The notes under the pieces are model-generated. The model worked only from the letters and a program-made list of their open reading frames with translations. It searched no databases and had not been told where the DNA came from. A stretch of DNA of 64,000 nucleotides from Rhodococcus rhodnii (lineage in GTDB: Bacteria > Actinomycetota > Actinomycetes > Mycobacteriales > Pseudonocardiaceae), in contig JOAA01000007.1 in NCBI GenBank assembly GCA_000720375.1, positions 1 to 64,000 of the forward strand, given 5' to 3'. Made by a program: the position numbers and the translations under genes. Below, piece after piece: positions 45,086 through 52,794 of this stretch; within the stretch, counting starts at the first letter, position 1, and every line of letters begins with the position of its first letter.

Positions 45086-46636
45086 ATGCGCGCGTTCCGG
45101 ACTGTGCTTGAGCAGAAGATCAGGGAACGGCGGCAGAGCATCGAGGAGTTTGCCGAATTCACCGAGGTGTTCGCTCGGGAACATGAAGAGTTGAAGCTTG
45201 GCACAGTCAGCGCGCGGCACCTTCAGCGGCTCGCGTCTGGAGTCGGGCCGAAGGGACGGCCGCTTGGCGAGGTGCGTCCGGCGACTGCTCGGCTGCTAGA
45301 GAAGATCTTCGACGTCAGCATTGACGAGTTGTTGGCGCCGCCGCGCGCAGAGGAACCCGCCGTTCGAGCAGCAGTGGACGTGGACAGACTTGGTGGGGCG
45401 TTCGACTGGTTGGACGCGCGGGTCGGCTGGCTGCCTGAGTCGAGTCAGTGGGAAGTGACGTCGCGGCTGGCGTCCGTGGACACGGATGCGCTGCACGACC
45501 GGTTGGTCCGGCGCTCTCGTGTCGGCCGGAGTCAGCTCAGCCGGGCGCTGCGGGAGTACTACGCGGACTTGGTGGATGGGTACGGCGCGTATGGCGTCCG
45601 GGTCGGGGACCACGAGCTGATCACGAGCATCGTCACATGTTCAGACTGGGTTGATCTCGCCACGCCACTGGTACCGGAGAACGAGCGATTCGAGCTCGTG
45701 ACCGCGGTGGCGGCTGGTGGCGATGTCGATGTGAGGTATGCCGTCGATCGGCTGGCTGAGGCTGCCGCCTTGGACGTACGCATGACGGACTTGCCGATCT
45801 ACCGACTGCTGGACGTTGCCATTCAGTCCGGCGAGATCGGCGGCATGGTGGCGCTCTCGTCGTTCGCCGAGTACGCGCTATCGGTGGATTTGCTGGAAGG
45901 CGAGTTCGTTGACGCGCTTGCTGGTCAGCACGGGAAACTGCCGCTGCGGGATCGGTACTTGCCAGACATGGCCGCGTTACTGGACCTGCGGGGACGGCTC
46001 TGTGCTGGTGGAGCGCTCGCCTTGTGTGCGATCGCGCGTCCGGCCGACCCGTACCGGGGTCCTGCGGACTTCGCGCTCTTGGTTCAGGAACGGTCGGCCA
46101 CGGTGCTCAACGGGGCGCGGCGGTTGTCCGTGATCCCTAAGTCGTTCCACCAGCCGCTCAAGGACCCGCGGGCTGATGTTCGGATCAGTGCGACCCTTCT
46201 GCGGGAGATGGAAGAGGAGTTGTTCGGGCGGGCCGAGGTTGACGGAACCGTTGGCGGACAACGGCTTGCAGCGCCGATGCATCCGAGTCGTTTGTCCGAG
46301 CCGATGCGCTGGCTCACAGGGAAGGAAGGGCGGCTCAGGATGGAGTGCACCGGGTTCGGGCTGAACCTCGTCAGCGGAAACTATGAGTTCGCCGGACTGG
46401 TCGTCATCGATGACGACCAGTTCTGGACACGCTTCGGTGGGCACGTTGAGGCGAACTGGGAAGCCGTCGGTCTTCGGGTGTACTCCAGCCTGGACGTTGA
46501 CCTGGTCGGCGAACTGGTCTCGGATGAGTCTTGGAGCAATGAGGGGCTGTTCGCGTTCCTGCTTGGGCTGCGACGGCTGCAGGAGTTGGGCGGCGACCGG
46601 GTCAGGCTGCCGGAGCTGATGGCCATCGTACGGTGA
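45086..46636 (+). CDS. HTH plus Nudix-like protein, paralog 1
   Basis: A 516-residue protein. Residues 1-90 look like an XRE-type DNA-binding region (EFTEVFAREHEELKLGTVSA, HLQRLASGVG). The middle has GAFDWLDARVGWLPESSQWE and SQLSRALREYYADLVDGYGA. The C-terminal third carries a Nudix-like element, with REMEEELFGR at the REUXEEXGU position, then PMRWLTGKEGRLRMECTGFG, LNLVSGNYEFAGLVVIDD. It shares long blocks with the gene at 46959-48482. It could be a ligand-sensing regulator that binds a nucleotide without cleaving it. GGGAGAGG precedes ATG 45086. Confidence 0.65.
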   Translation: MRAFRTVLEQKIRERRQSIEEFAEFTEVFAREHEELKLGTVSARHLQRLASGVGPKGRPLGEVRPATARLLEKIFDVSIDELLAPPRAEEPAVRAAVDVDRLGGAFDWLDARVGWLPESSQWEVTSRLASVDTDALHDRLVRRSRVGRSQLSRALREYYADLVDGYGAYGVRVGDHELITSIVTCSDWVDLATPLVPENERFELVTAVAAGGDVDVRYAVDRLAEAAALDVRMTDLPIYRLLDVAIQSGEIGGMVALSSFAEYALSVDLLEGEFVDALAGQHGKLPLRDRYLPDMAALLDLRGRLCAGGALALCAIARPADPYRGPADFALLVQERSATVLNGARRLSVIPKSFHQPLKDPRADVRISATLLREMEEELFGRAEVDGTVGGQRLAAPMHPSRLSEPMRWLTGKEGRLRMECTGFGLNLVSGNYEFAGLVVIDDDQFWTRFGGHVEANWEAVGLRVYSSLDVDLVGELVSDESWSNEGLFAFLLGLRRLQELGGDRVRLPELMAIVR

Positions 46637-46958
46637 TGATCACTGTTTCGTCGATGGCTTCCCATGAGTGGTCGATGCCAGGTCCCCATAGGACATAGTC
46701 GCCTTGCTTGGTCAGGTTGAAGCTGCCTTCAGTGAGGTCAAGGCGGAAGTTGCCTTGTACCAACAGAAGCAGCGTTGTGCGCTGGTCATCGGAGGTCCAT
46801 TCTGGACGCTTGTCGCCGGCGGGGTGGACACCCCATTTGACCTCGACGTCCTTGGATGAGCGGACGCCTTCTGCCGGGTCGATGAAGTGGCCCAGCAGCC
46901 AGCCGCGGGTGTCGCCGGTGTCTTCTCCAGCGTTTCCGTGAGTCCAGTTTGCAGCCAC
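46602..46958 (-). CDS. Small cupin-fold protein
   Basis: A 118-residue protein with a single cupin-like barrel: LLLLVQGNFRLDLTEGSFNL, then KQGDYVLWGPGIDHSWEAID, which holds a metal-type His. GTG 46958 follows directly on the stop of the minus-strand HTH/Nudix-like gene (TAA then GTG), with GGAG nine bases upstream, so the two are translationally coupled. It overlaps the end of the plus-strand paralog tail to tail by 35 bases. It may bind a small anionic ligand. Confidence 0.7.
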   Translation of the reverse strand: MAANWTHGNAGEDTGDTRGWLLGHFIDPAEGVRSSKDVEVKWGVHPAGDKRPEWTSDDQRTTLLLLVQGNFRLDLTEGSFNLTKQGDYVLWGPGIDHSWEAIDETVIITVRWPSAPAA

Positions 46959-48482
46959 TTACGTTGTCTCCCATTCGATCTCGGGCAGGTTGACTCTACT
47001 TCCGCCTAGCTCGCTCAGGCGGCGAAGTCCTTGCAGGAGGGCGAAAAGGCCTTCGTTGCTCCACGCCACGTCTTGGATCAGGTGCGTCATCTGGTCACTG
47101 TCGAGTGTGGAGTATTGGCGGAGCGTTGACGCTTCCCAGTTCGCTTCGATCTGTCCGCCGTAGCGGGTCCAGAACTCTTCGTCGTCGATGACGATCAGAC
47201 CGGCGAACTCATAGTTTCCACTGACGAGGTTGAGGCCGAAGCCGGTGCACTCCATGCGCATGCGGCTGGGGTCGGACATCAGCCAACGCATCGGCTCGGA
47301 CAGCCTGCTTGGGTGCATGGGGTCGGCAAAGCGTTGTTCGCCGACCGTGTTGTCGACGTCGTCACGGCCGAAGAGTTCCTCTTCGATCTCGCGCCGAAGG
47401 GTGGCGCCGATTTGGGCGTCGGCTCGGTAGTCGGTCAGCGGTTGGTGGAAGCCCTTCGGGATCACGGCCAGCCGACGAGCGGCGTTGACCACGTGTCCCG
47501 AGCGTTCCTGCACCAGAAGAACGTAGTCGGCCGGGCCTCGATATGGGTCCGCCGGGCGGGCTATTGCCGTCACGGCCAACGTGCCGCCTGCGCAGAGGCG
47601 AGTGGAGAGGTTCAAGACGCTGTCGAGGTTGGGTAGGTAGCGGTCGCGCAGAGGGTGCGACGTCGCGCCTGTCGTCAAGGCGTCGACGAGCTCGCCTTCG
47701 AGGAGATCCATGGTAAGCGCGTAGTGCACGAACGTGCTTACTCCGACCGTTCCGCCGATTTCGCCGCGGTGGATATCGGTGCTCAGCAGCTGGTAGATCG
47801 GCATATCGACCATCCGAATGCCCAGGGCGAGTGTCTCGGCCAGGCGCTGTGCAGCGCGTCCGGCTGCCTCAGCGTCGAGGGTAACGACTTGCTTGGTCGC
47901 GCTGGTGAGGCTGAGGCGGTCGCGGCTGGCGACCAGCGGGCAGGCGAGGTCCAACCAGTCCGGTCGTGTGAGAATGCTTGTGGTTACACCGTTTCCGGTG
48001 CCGTACAAGCCACGGGGATTGCCGTAGTACTCGGCCAACGCGCGGGCGATTTGCCGCTGGTCGACTCGACCGCGCTTTCGGCCACGGAGCTCCAACTCGT
48101 GGGTGTCGACGTGTTGGACCCGGGTGGCGACCTCGCGGCGGCTTGTTCCTGGTTGCCAGCCTGCATGGTGGTCTAGCCAGTCCAGGGCCGAGGTGATGTT
48201 CGGGTCAGCTGACAGCCGGTCGTCTGGGGTTGAGCTGGTCTTGCCGATGAGTTCGGCGAAGCGTGCTTGAACCGTGGGTGCGGCCTGTTCGAGAGCGGTG
48301 TCCAGGATTCGTTGCATCTCGGATTGCGGGCGCAAGCTGGGTTTCTTGTGCCAGGCGGCGACCGTTCGGACGCCGATTCGTAGGTGATGCGCGAATGCCT
48401 CATTGCTCATCCGTAAGGCCGCCTGGAGTGCGCCTGCAGTCTTACCGGTCCAGCCGCTTACCAGGCTCATCGCGTCCCCCAC
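46959..48482 (-). CDS. HTH plus Nudix-like protein, paralog 2
   Basis: A 507-residue paralog of the gene at 45086. A short helix-turn-helix opens it (ALRMSNEAFAHHLRIGVRTV then AAWHKKPSLRPQSEMQRILD). The shared blocks follow: DWLDHHAGWQPGTSRREVAT, ARPADPYRGPADYVLLVQER, VIPKGFHQPL, RREIEEELFGRDDVDNTVGE, MRMECTGFGLNLVSGNYEFA. The two genes are convergent around a cupin gene. The N-terminal domains differ more than the C-terminal ones, suggesting distinct DNA targets and a common ligand. Family function is unknown. Confidence 0.65.
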   Translation of the reverse strand: MGDAMSLVSGWTGKTAGALQAALRMSNEAFAHHLRIGVRTVAAWHKKPSLRPQSEMQRILDTALEQAAPTVQARFAELIGKTSSTPDDRLSADPNITSALDWLDHHAGWQPGTSRREVATRVQHVDTHELELRGRKRGRVDQRQIARALAEYYGNPRGLYGTGNGVTTSILTRPDWLDLACPLVASRDRLSLTSATKQVVTLDAEAAGRAAQRLAETLALGIRMVDMPIYQLLSTDIHRGEIGGTVGVSTFVHYALTMDLLEGELVDALTTGATSHPLRDRYLPNLDSVLNLSTRLCAGGTLAVTAIARPADPYRGPADYVLLVQERSGHVVNAARRLAVIPKGFHQPLTDYRADAQIGATLRREIEEELFGRDDVDNTVGEQRFADPMHPSRLSEPMRWLMSDPSRMRMECTGFGLNLVSGNYEFAGLIVIDDEEFWTRYGGQIEANWEASTLRQYSTLDSDQMTHLIQDVAWSNEGLFALLQGLRRLSELGGSRVNLPEIEWETT

Positions 48483-48490
48483 GTCGCTTT

Positions 48491-48529
48491 ATGCATTGAA
48501 CCTGCACTGGTTGTGCACTGGTGATGCAT
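48491..48529. promoter_or_regulatory. Direct and symmetric repeats before the HTH/Nudix-like gene
   Basis: TGCACTGGT occurs at 48503-48511 and 48514-48522, 11 bases apart. An ATGCAT lies on each side (48491-48496 and 48524-48529). The block begins nine bases upstream of the minus-strand start at 48482. The one-turn spacing and flanking palindromes suggest a binding site for the gene's own product or an XRE repressor. Confidence 0.5.
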
Positions 48530-48579
48530 CGTTTCGCCGCGTAATTCGCAGTGGAATTAATGGCATGAAAAGCACCGCG

Positions 48580-48963
48580 CTACCGGGTCTTCCGGACATG
48601 TTCGATCATCTTCGCGAGATCGGCTTTCAGGTCGTCGAGACGGTCGGTGATGTCGTCAAGCCGCCTTTCCAGACCGTCCAAACGGGACATCACGTTGGTT
48701 TCCCGCTGCGTCACCGGTTCATCGGGCGATGGCGGGGTTCGGCCGTGCAACACCGCTTCGAGGTGTTGCGGGTGCAGACCGAGGGCCGTCGAGAGCGATT
48801 CGAGGGTTCGGGCGCTGCGTCGCCGTTCGACGACGTGGTGTTGGATTTCGCGGACGATGGCTTGCGACACTTGCGAGCGTTCGGCCAGTTCGCGTTGACG
48901 CCATCCGAGTTCGTTCACTCGCTCGTTGATGGCCTTGGCGACTGCCGCCCAATCCTCCGACAC
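48580..48963 (-). CDS. XRE-family repressor with coiled-coil tail
   Basis: A 127-residue protein. The HTH is at residues 8-62: VNELGWRQRELAERSQVSQA then SLSTALGLHPQHLEAVLHG. A heptad-like C-terminal coil follows (MSRLDGLERRLDDITDRLDD, LKADLAKMIEHV) and should make it multimeric. It is divergent from the transfer/integration operon that starts at 49123. It is the best candidate for the element's master repressor, perhaps binding the GCTGAAATCAGC motif at 49072. Confidence 0.8.
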   Translation of the reverse strand: MSEDWAAVAKAINERVNELGWRQRELAERSQVSQAIVREIQHHVVERRRSARTLESLSTALGLHPQHLEAVLHGRTPPSPDEPVTQRETNVMSRLDGLERRLDDITDRLDDLKADLAKMIEHVRKTR

Positions 48964-49071
48964 CTATTCCTCCGCGCTCCGCCTCGGCGTCGAGATTAGC
49001 GGTTCCAATCCTTTCCGCCGCGTGACACGACGTGTTTCGCGCCGCGGTGGATATCTCGCGCGCTCTTGAGC

Positions 49072-49083
49072 GCTGAAATCAGC
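49072..49083. promoter_or_regulatory. GCTGAAATCAGC motif between XRE gene and transfer operon
   Basis: One of four copies in the element, 40 bases before ATG 49123 in the divergent promoter region. A related TTGAAATCATCAG sequence follows about ten bases later. The position fits an operator overlapping the operon promoter. Confidence 0.55.
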
Positions 49084-49122
49084 ATTATGTTGTTGAAATC
49101 ATCAGACTTAAGGACTTTCGTG

Positions 49123-49329
49123 ATGCGCACTTCTTTGTCTTCTTCGTATTCCGTTCGGCAGGCCGCGTGGATTCTTGGTGTCGCCCCTTCGGCCGTGTCG
49201 CGATCGATCAGGCTCGGCACGCTGCGCACTGTCGGCCGTCACGGTCGTCGGGTTGTGCCTGCGTCTGTGCTGGTCAAGCTGCTGGGTGAGCCTCTTGAGA
49301 ACAGTCCGGGGGCACGTCATGACGACTGA
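49123..49329 (+). CDS. Small MerR/Xis-like helix-turn-helix protein
   Basis: A 68-residue protein: SYSVRQAAWILGVAPSAVSR, SIRLGTLRTVGRHGRRVVPA, SVLVKLLGEPL. This is the compact winged helix of excisionase or BldC-like proteins. AAGGA lies nine bases before ATG 49123. It opens the operon and overlaps the WhiB gene by 11 bases. In an element with a serine integrase it could be the directionality factor, or a BldC-type regulator. Confidence 0.7.
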   Translation: MRTSLSSSYSVRQAAWILGVAPSAVSRSIRLGTLRTVGRHGRRVVPASVLVKLLGEPLENSPGARHDD

Positions 49330-49663
49330 CCACCGGTTGATCGGCATTGCTTGGCGGCTGGATCGGCTGCGTTGGGTGCCTCGTGAGGTTCTGGCGGAGA
49401 TCGTTCTCCGCGACGGGCTGTGTATGTGGGGTTGGGCCGACGATGAACCTGCTTGGCAGGACGAACGGCTCACCGATCAGGAGTTGGCCGCCGTGCTGTG
49501 CTCCGGGTGCCCAGTTCAGGACGAATGCCTGGAATTGGAGCTCCGGACGGCAGGCCTGGACACGGTCGGCGTGTGGGGCGCGCTCTCGGAGGACAACCGC
49601 CGGGCGCTGTACCCGCACTGGCGTCAACGCGGCGAACGCGCCGAGGACGGGGCGACGCCATGA
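49319..49663 (+). CDS. WhiB-family iron-sulfur regulator
   Basis: A 114-residue protein with the four cluster cysteines: Cys35 (RDGLCMWG), Cys61 and Cys64 (VLCSGCPVQ) and Cys70 (QDECLELEL). The GVWGALSE turn is at about 84-91, followed by a basic tail. WhiB proteins carry a 4Fe-4S cluster and bind the main sigma factor to redirect transcription. It overlaps the HTH gene and the next membrane gene (ATGA). Copies on integrative elements may link transfer to redox state or development. Confidence 0.9.
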   Translation: MTTDHRLIGIAWRLDRLRWVPREVLAEIVLRDGLCMWGWADDEPAWQDERLTDQELAAVLCSGCPVQDECLELELRTAGLDTVGVWGALSEDNRRALYPHWRQRGERAEDGATP

Positions 49664-49983
49664 CCACGATCAGCTTGTCCGCGGTCGAGATCATGGCCGG
49701 TCTCGGTGTGCTTGTGGTCTTGTTCATGGTGTGGCGGGCTGGTTCTCGCCGGGCGAAGGCTGCGGCCGAGGCTGCTCGTTCCGGGGCGCGGTTCATGTCG
49801 CTCGCCGGGCGGGTGCTGTTCACGGCGGGGCTGATCGTCGCTGCTCAGTGGTTGGTGATCACGCAGGCTGGTACCGGGTGGTTGTTGCTCGCGGTGCTTG
49901 GCGTGCCTGCGTTGTTCGCTTCGTACACGCTGACGCGGGCGTTGACCGTGACTACGCGGGACATGCCAAGGCGGCGGCGATGA
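49660..49983 (+). CDS. Small membrane protein of the transfer operon
   Basis: A 107-residue protein with three hydrophobic segments: VEIMAGLGVLVVLFMVW, VLFTAGLIVAAQWLVIT and WLLLAVLGVPALFASYTL. A basic end (TRDMPRRRR) follows. It overlaps both neighbours by ATGA. Spread (Spd)-type membrane proteins of this size accompany TraB in actinomycete elements. Confidence 0.7.
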   Translation: MTTISLSAVEIMAGLGVLVVLFMVWRAGSRRAKAAAEAARSGARFMSLAGRVLFTAGLIVAAQWLVITQAGTGWLLLAVLGVPALFASYTLTRALTVTTRDMPRRRR

Positions 49984-50582
49984 GTGCCGAGTCTGTGGAA
50001 ACCGTGGCCTCTCAAGTGGATCGGTTGTGTTGGACCGGGATTCTGCTCGGGCTGGCGTTCACGATGACCAACGTTCAGCAGTTCGCGGCTGCCGGTGCCA
50101 CGCCGTGGTCTCTGCCTTGGCTTGCAGCGTGGCTATTGGACCCGATGGTGTCGCTGGTTTTGCTGGCGATTCTTCGGGCGGAGCAGGTTCTCGCACGGCA
50201 CGGCGTGCGAACCGGTGGATGGGTACGAGGCGCGAAGTGGTTCACGCTCGCCGCAACGTACGTCCTGAACACGTGGGCCGCCTACGCGGCTGGTTCGGCG
50301 GCATCGGTCGTGCTGCATTCGGTGCCGCCGCTGGTTGTGTTCGTCGCGGCCGAGGCGGTCACCGACTTGCGTGACAAGTTGGGCGAGGCTGCTGGTAGGG
50401 CATCCAAGAGCGTCGAAGCGGCGGCGCGTCCGCGGCGGACGACGTTCGCCGAGTATCTGGCGGTAGCGCGTGCTGCTCGGAAGCGAGACACCGTCGTCAC
50501 GCCTGCGTGGGTTCGTGAGGTCACCGGCTGTTCGCGCGGCTTGTCGTCCAAATTGGCTGCGGCGCTCAAGGCGGCGTCATGA
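49980..50582 (+). CDS. DUF2637-like membrane protein (Spd type)
   Basis: A 200-residue protein with four membrane helices in the first 125 residues: GILLGLAFTMTNVQQFAAAG, WLLDPMVSLVLLAILRAEQV, LAATYVLNTWAAYAAGSAAS, VPPLVVFVAAEAV. The cytoplasmic end has a helix-turn-helix-like stretch (PAWVREVTGCSRGLSSKLAA). It overlaps its neighbours by ATGA. It is related in layout to the larger DUF2637 protein at 27859. A role in intermycelial spread of the element is inferred from context. Confidence 0.75.
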   Translation: MSAESVETVASQVDRLCWTGILLGLAFTMTNVQQFAAAGATPWSLPWLAAWLLDPMVSLVLLAILRAEQVLARHGVRTGGWVRGAKWFTLAATYVLNTWAAYAAGSAASVVLHSVPPLVVFVAAEAVTDLRDKLGEAAGRASKSVEAAARPRRTTFAEYLAVARAARKRDTVVTPAWVREVTGCSRGLSSKLAAALKAAS

Positions 50583-52651
50583 GCGGGCACGAGGTAGTAC
50601 GGGCCGTATTGGACGCCGAACTGGTCGACGAGACACCCGCCGTACACGTGAACTCTGGCGGGTTCATGAACTGGTGGTGGCGTTCACGGTGGGTGCCGGA
50701 CGTCTTCAAATCGCGGCAGGGACTCAGGGATGCGGCGGCCTGGCTGCTGCGGGCGCCTCTCCGGTTCGTTGGTGCCGTTGGCCGTGGACTGGTTGTGTCG
50801 GTTCGTACGTGGCGGCGATGGATTCGGGTGGTCGACTACCGCGCGGCTGCCGAGCACGCCGAGAAGCTTGCCGACAAGTTTGTTGAGATCCGGGCGCTGA
50901 CGTTGTTCCGGTGGAAGGTCACTGGTCTTGTCGCCGTGCTCGTGTCGTTCGTGGTCGCTCTTGTTGATCTCGTGTACGGCGGGACGCCTTTATGGATAGC
51001 AGGTGCCATTGGGTCGGTGGCGTTGGCGATCGTTGGGCGTCGCAAGGACGGTTCACCAGGCCGCAAGGCGGTATTGGCTGGGCCGCGCACGCTGACGTGG
51101 ACAATGGACCCGCAGGTCCTGGTGGACGCCTTCCGGGATGCGAAGTTGATCGGCAAGGACGAGTCGCTTCGGCTGGTCGAGCGCGCTTCGCGGGTCGGTG
51201 GCGGCTGGTCGATCACGGTAGATCTGCCTGCCACGCGCAAGGCGGATGACGTGATCAAGCACCGGGATGCGTTGGCGTCGGCCCTGGCCGTTGATGAAGT
51301 GCAGTTGATCGTTGAGCGTGTCCGCGGGCGTGGTGGGCACGCCGGGCGAGTGTTCTTGTGGGTTGCCGATGAAGATCCGTACGCAGGGCCACCGTTGCGT
51401 ACACCGCTGCTGGACGTCGAGTACTGGGATGCATGGCAACCGGTCCCGTTCGGGCGGGACGCGCGGAACCGCCGGATCGATCTTCCGTTGGTCTGGACGT
51501 CGCTCTTGGTTGGCGCGATTCCTAGGCAGGGCAAGACATTCGCTACGCGGCTGGCCGCGGCCGGACTGATCCTCGACCCGTACACGCGGCTGTACGTGTT
51601 CGACGGCAAGGGCGGTAAGGACTGGGACGCGGCGGAACAGGTGGCGCACCGGTTCGTGTGTGGCGACGAGCTAGAGCATGTCGAGTCGGTTCGAGACCAT
51701 TTGGTGGAACTGGCGGCAGAAGTCCAATCCCGCTACGCCCGGATGGCCACTTTGGACGACGAGGTCTGCCCAGAGTCGAAGATCACGCCGGGGATCTCAC
51801 GTGACGCCAACCTACAGATGCCCATCACTGCTGTGGTCATCGACGAGGTTCAGGTGTTCCTGGAGAACCCGACGCGGCAGGACGTTGGCGGCAAGAAGAC
51901 CACGGTCGGCGCGTACATCGCGGACCTGCTGACGTACCTGGTTCGCAAGGGGCCAGCGGCAGGGATTGTGGTCATCCTGGCGACTCAACGGCCGGACTCG
52001 AACACCATTCCATCCCGCCTGCGGGCGGTGTTGGGGTCGCGATTCGCCCTGCGAGTGATGGACTGGCGGGACTCGAACATCGTTCTTGGCGAACAGATGA
52101 ACACCCGCGGGTACGACGCCTCCACGCTCCTTCCTAGTCACAAGGGCGTGGGCATTCTGCGGCCGGACGGCGAGACGGCCGGAGCAGACACGCTGGCTAC
52201 GACCGTGCGGACGTTCTACATGCCGAACAGCGAGTGGCGGACGATCTGCGCGCGTGGTCGGGAGCTCAGGGAGGCTGCGGGCACGCTGACCGGACACGCG
52301 GCCGGTGACGACACCACGCGTGCGCTCGATCCGTCGGCCGTGGTCATGGCGTTGGGTCCGAGTACTGCAGGTGAGGGCCTGCCGGAACCGCTCGGTTCGG
52401 TGATCGAGTATCTGGGCGACGAGGTGGACGCGCGGGAGTTCGTGCCGACGGCCGAACTGGTGGAGGCGTTGGAGGTTGAGCCGACAGCGTTCGCCCGGCA
52501 GATGGCCGAGCTGGGATGCAAGCCGGTCCGGCAGTACGTGCCCGGCGAGGACGGCGGTACGCGCCGAGTCCGCGGGTACATGACTGTGGACATCAGAGCC
52601 GCACGTGATGATTTCGGCGCGGACAGCGTGGCTGAAAGTGACCAGCCATGA
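50579..52651 (+). CDS. TraB/FtsK-type DNA translocase
   Basis: A 690-residue protein. Two membrane helices at about 112-155 are followed by a FtsK/SpoIIIE ATPase. Walker A is VGAIPRQGKTFATR (Lys319), Walker B TAVVIDEVQV (about 417-426), and ILATQRPDSNTIPSRLRAVL is the sensor region. The C-terminal 90 residues include a winged helix (VPTAELVEALEVEPTAFARQ). In actinomycetes such proteins move double-stranded DNA between hyphae without a relaxase, recognising repeats on the element. It is the main transfer gene here. Confidence 0.9.
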   Translation: MSGHEVVRAVLDAELVDETPAVHVNSGGFMNWWWRSRWVPDVFKSRQGLRDAAAWLLRAPLRFVGAVGRGLVVSVRTWRRWIRVVDYRAAAEHAEKLADKFVEIRALTLFRWKVTGLVAVLVSFVVALVDLVYGGTPLWIAGAIGSVALAIVGRRKDGSPGRKAVLAGPRTLTWTMDPQVLVDAFRDAKLIGKDESLRLVERASRVGGGWSITVDLPATRKADDVIKHRDALASALAVDEVQLIVERVRGRGGHAGRVFLWVADEDPYAGPPLRTPLLDVEYWDAWQPVPFGRDARNRRIDLPLVWTSLLVGAIPRQGKTFATRLAAAGLILDPYTRLYVFDGKGGKDWDAAEQVAHRFVCGDELEHVESVRDHLVELAAEVQSRYARMATLDDEVCPESKITPGISRDANLQMPITAVVIDEVQVFLENPTRQDVGGKKTTVGAYIADLLTYLVRKGPAAGIVVILATQRPDSNTIPSRLRAVLGSRFALRVMDWRDSNIVLGEQMNTRGYDASTLLPSHKGVGILRPDGETAGADTLATTVRTFYMPNSEWRTICARGRELREAAGTLTGHAAGDDTTRALDPSAVVMALGPSTAGEGLPEPLGSVIEYLGDEVDAREFVPTAELVEALEVEPTAFARQMAELGCKPVRQYVPGEDGGTRRVRGYMTVDIRAARDDFGADSVAESDQP

Positions 52652-52794
52652 CCAGACGGGCTGAGCGTAAGGACAAGGTCACGGTCAACGTTCCGGACGA
52701 ACTTCCCGCACCAACAAGGCGAGGATGGCGCATACTGCTAGAGATACTCGTCGAAGTGACCACGGTGGAAGTCTTGGACGGAGATGCCTCGTGA
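52648..52794 (+). CDS. 48-residue basic protein between traB-like gene and integrase
   Basis: ATG 52648 overlaps the TraB/FtsK stop, and its TGA overlaps the integrase GTG. The product is MTRRAERKDKVTVNVPDELP, PTRRGWRILLEILVEV and an acidic end. The coupling on both sides argues that it is translated. A basic N-terminus and a short amphipathic strand/helix are all that can be seen. It may be a small regulator or a directionality factor. Confidence 0.55.
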   Translation: MTRRAERKDKVTVNVPDELPAPTRRGWRILLEILVEVTTVEVLDGDAS

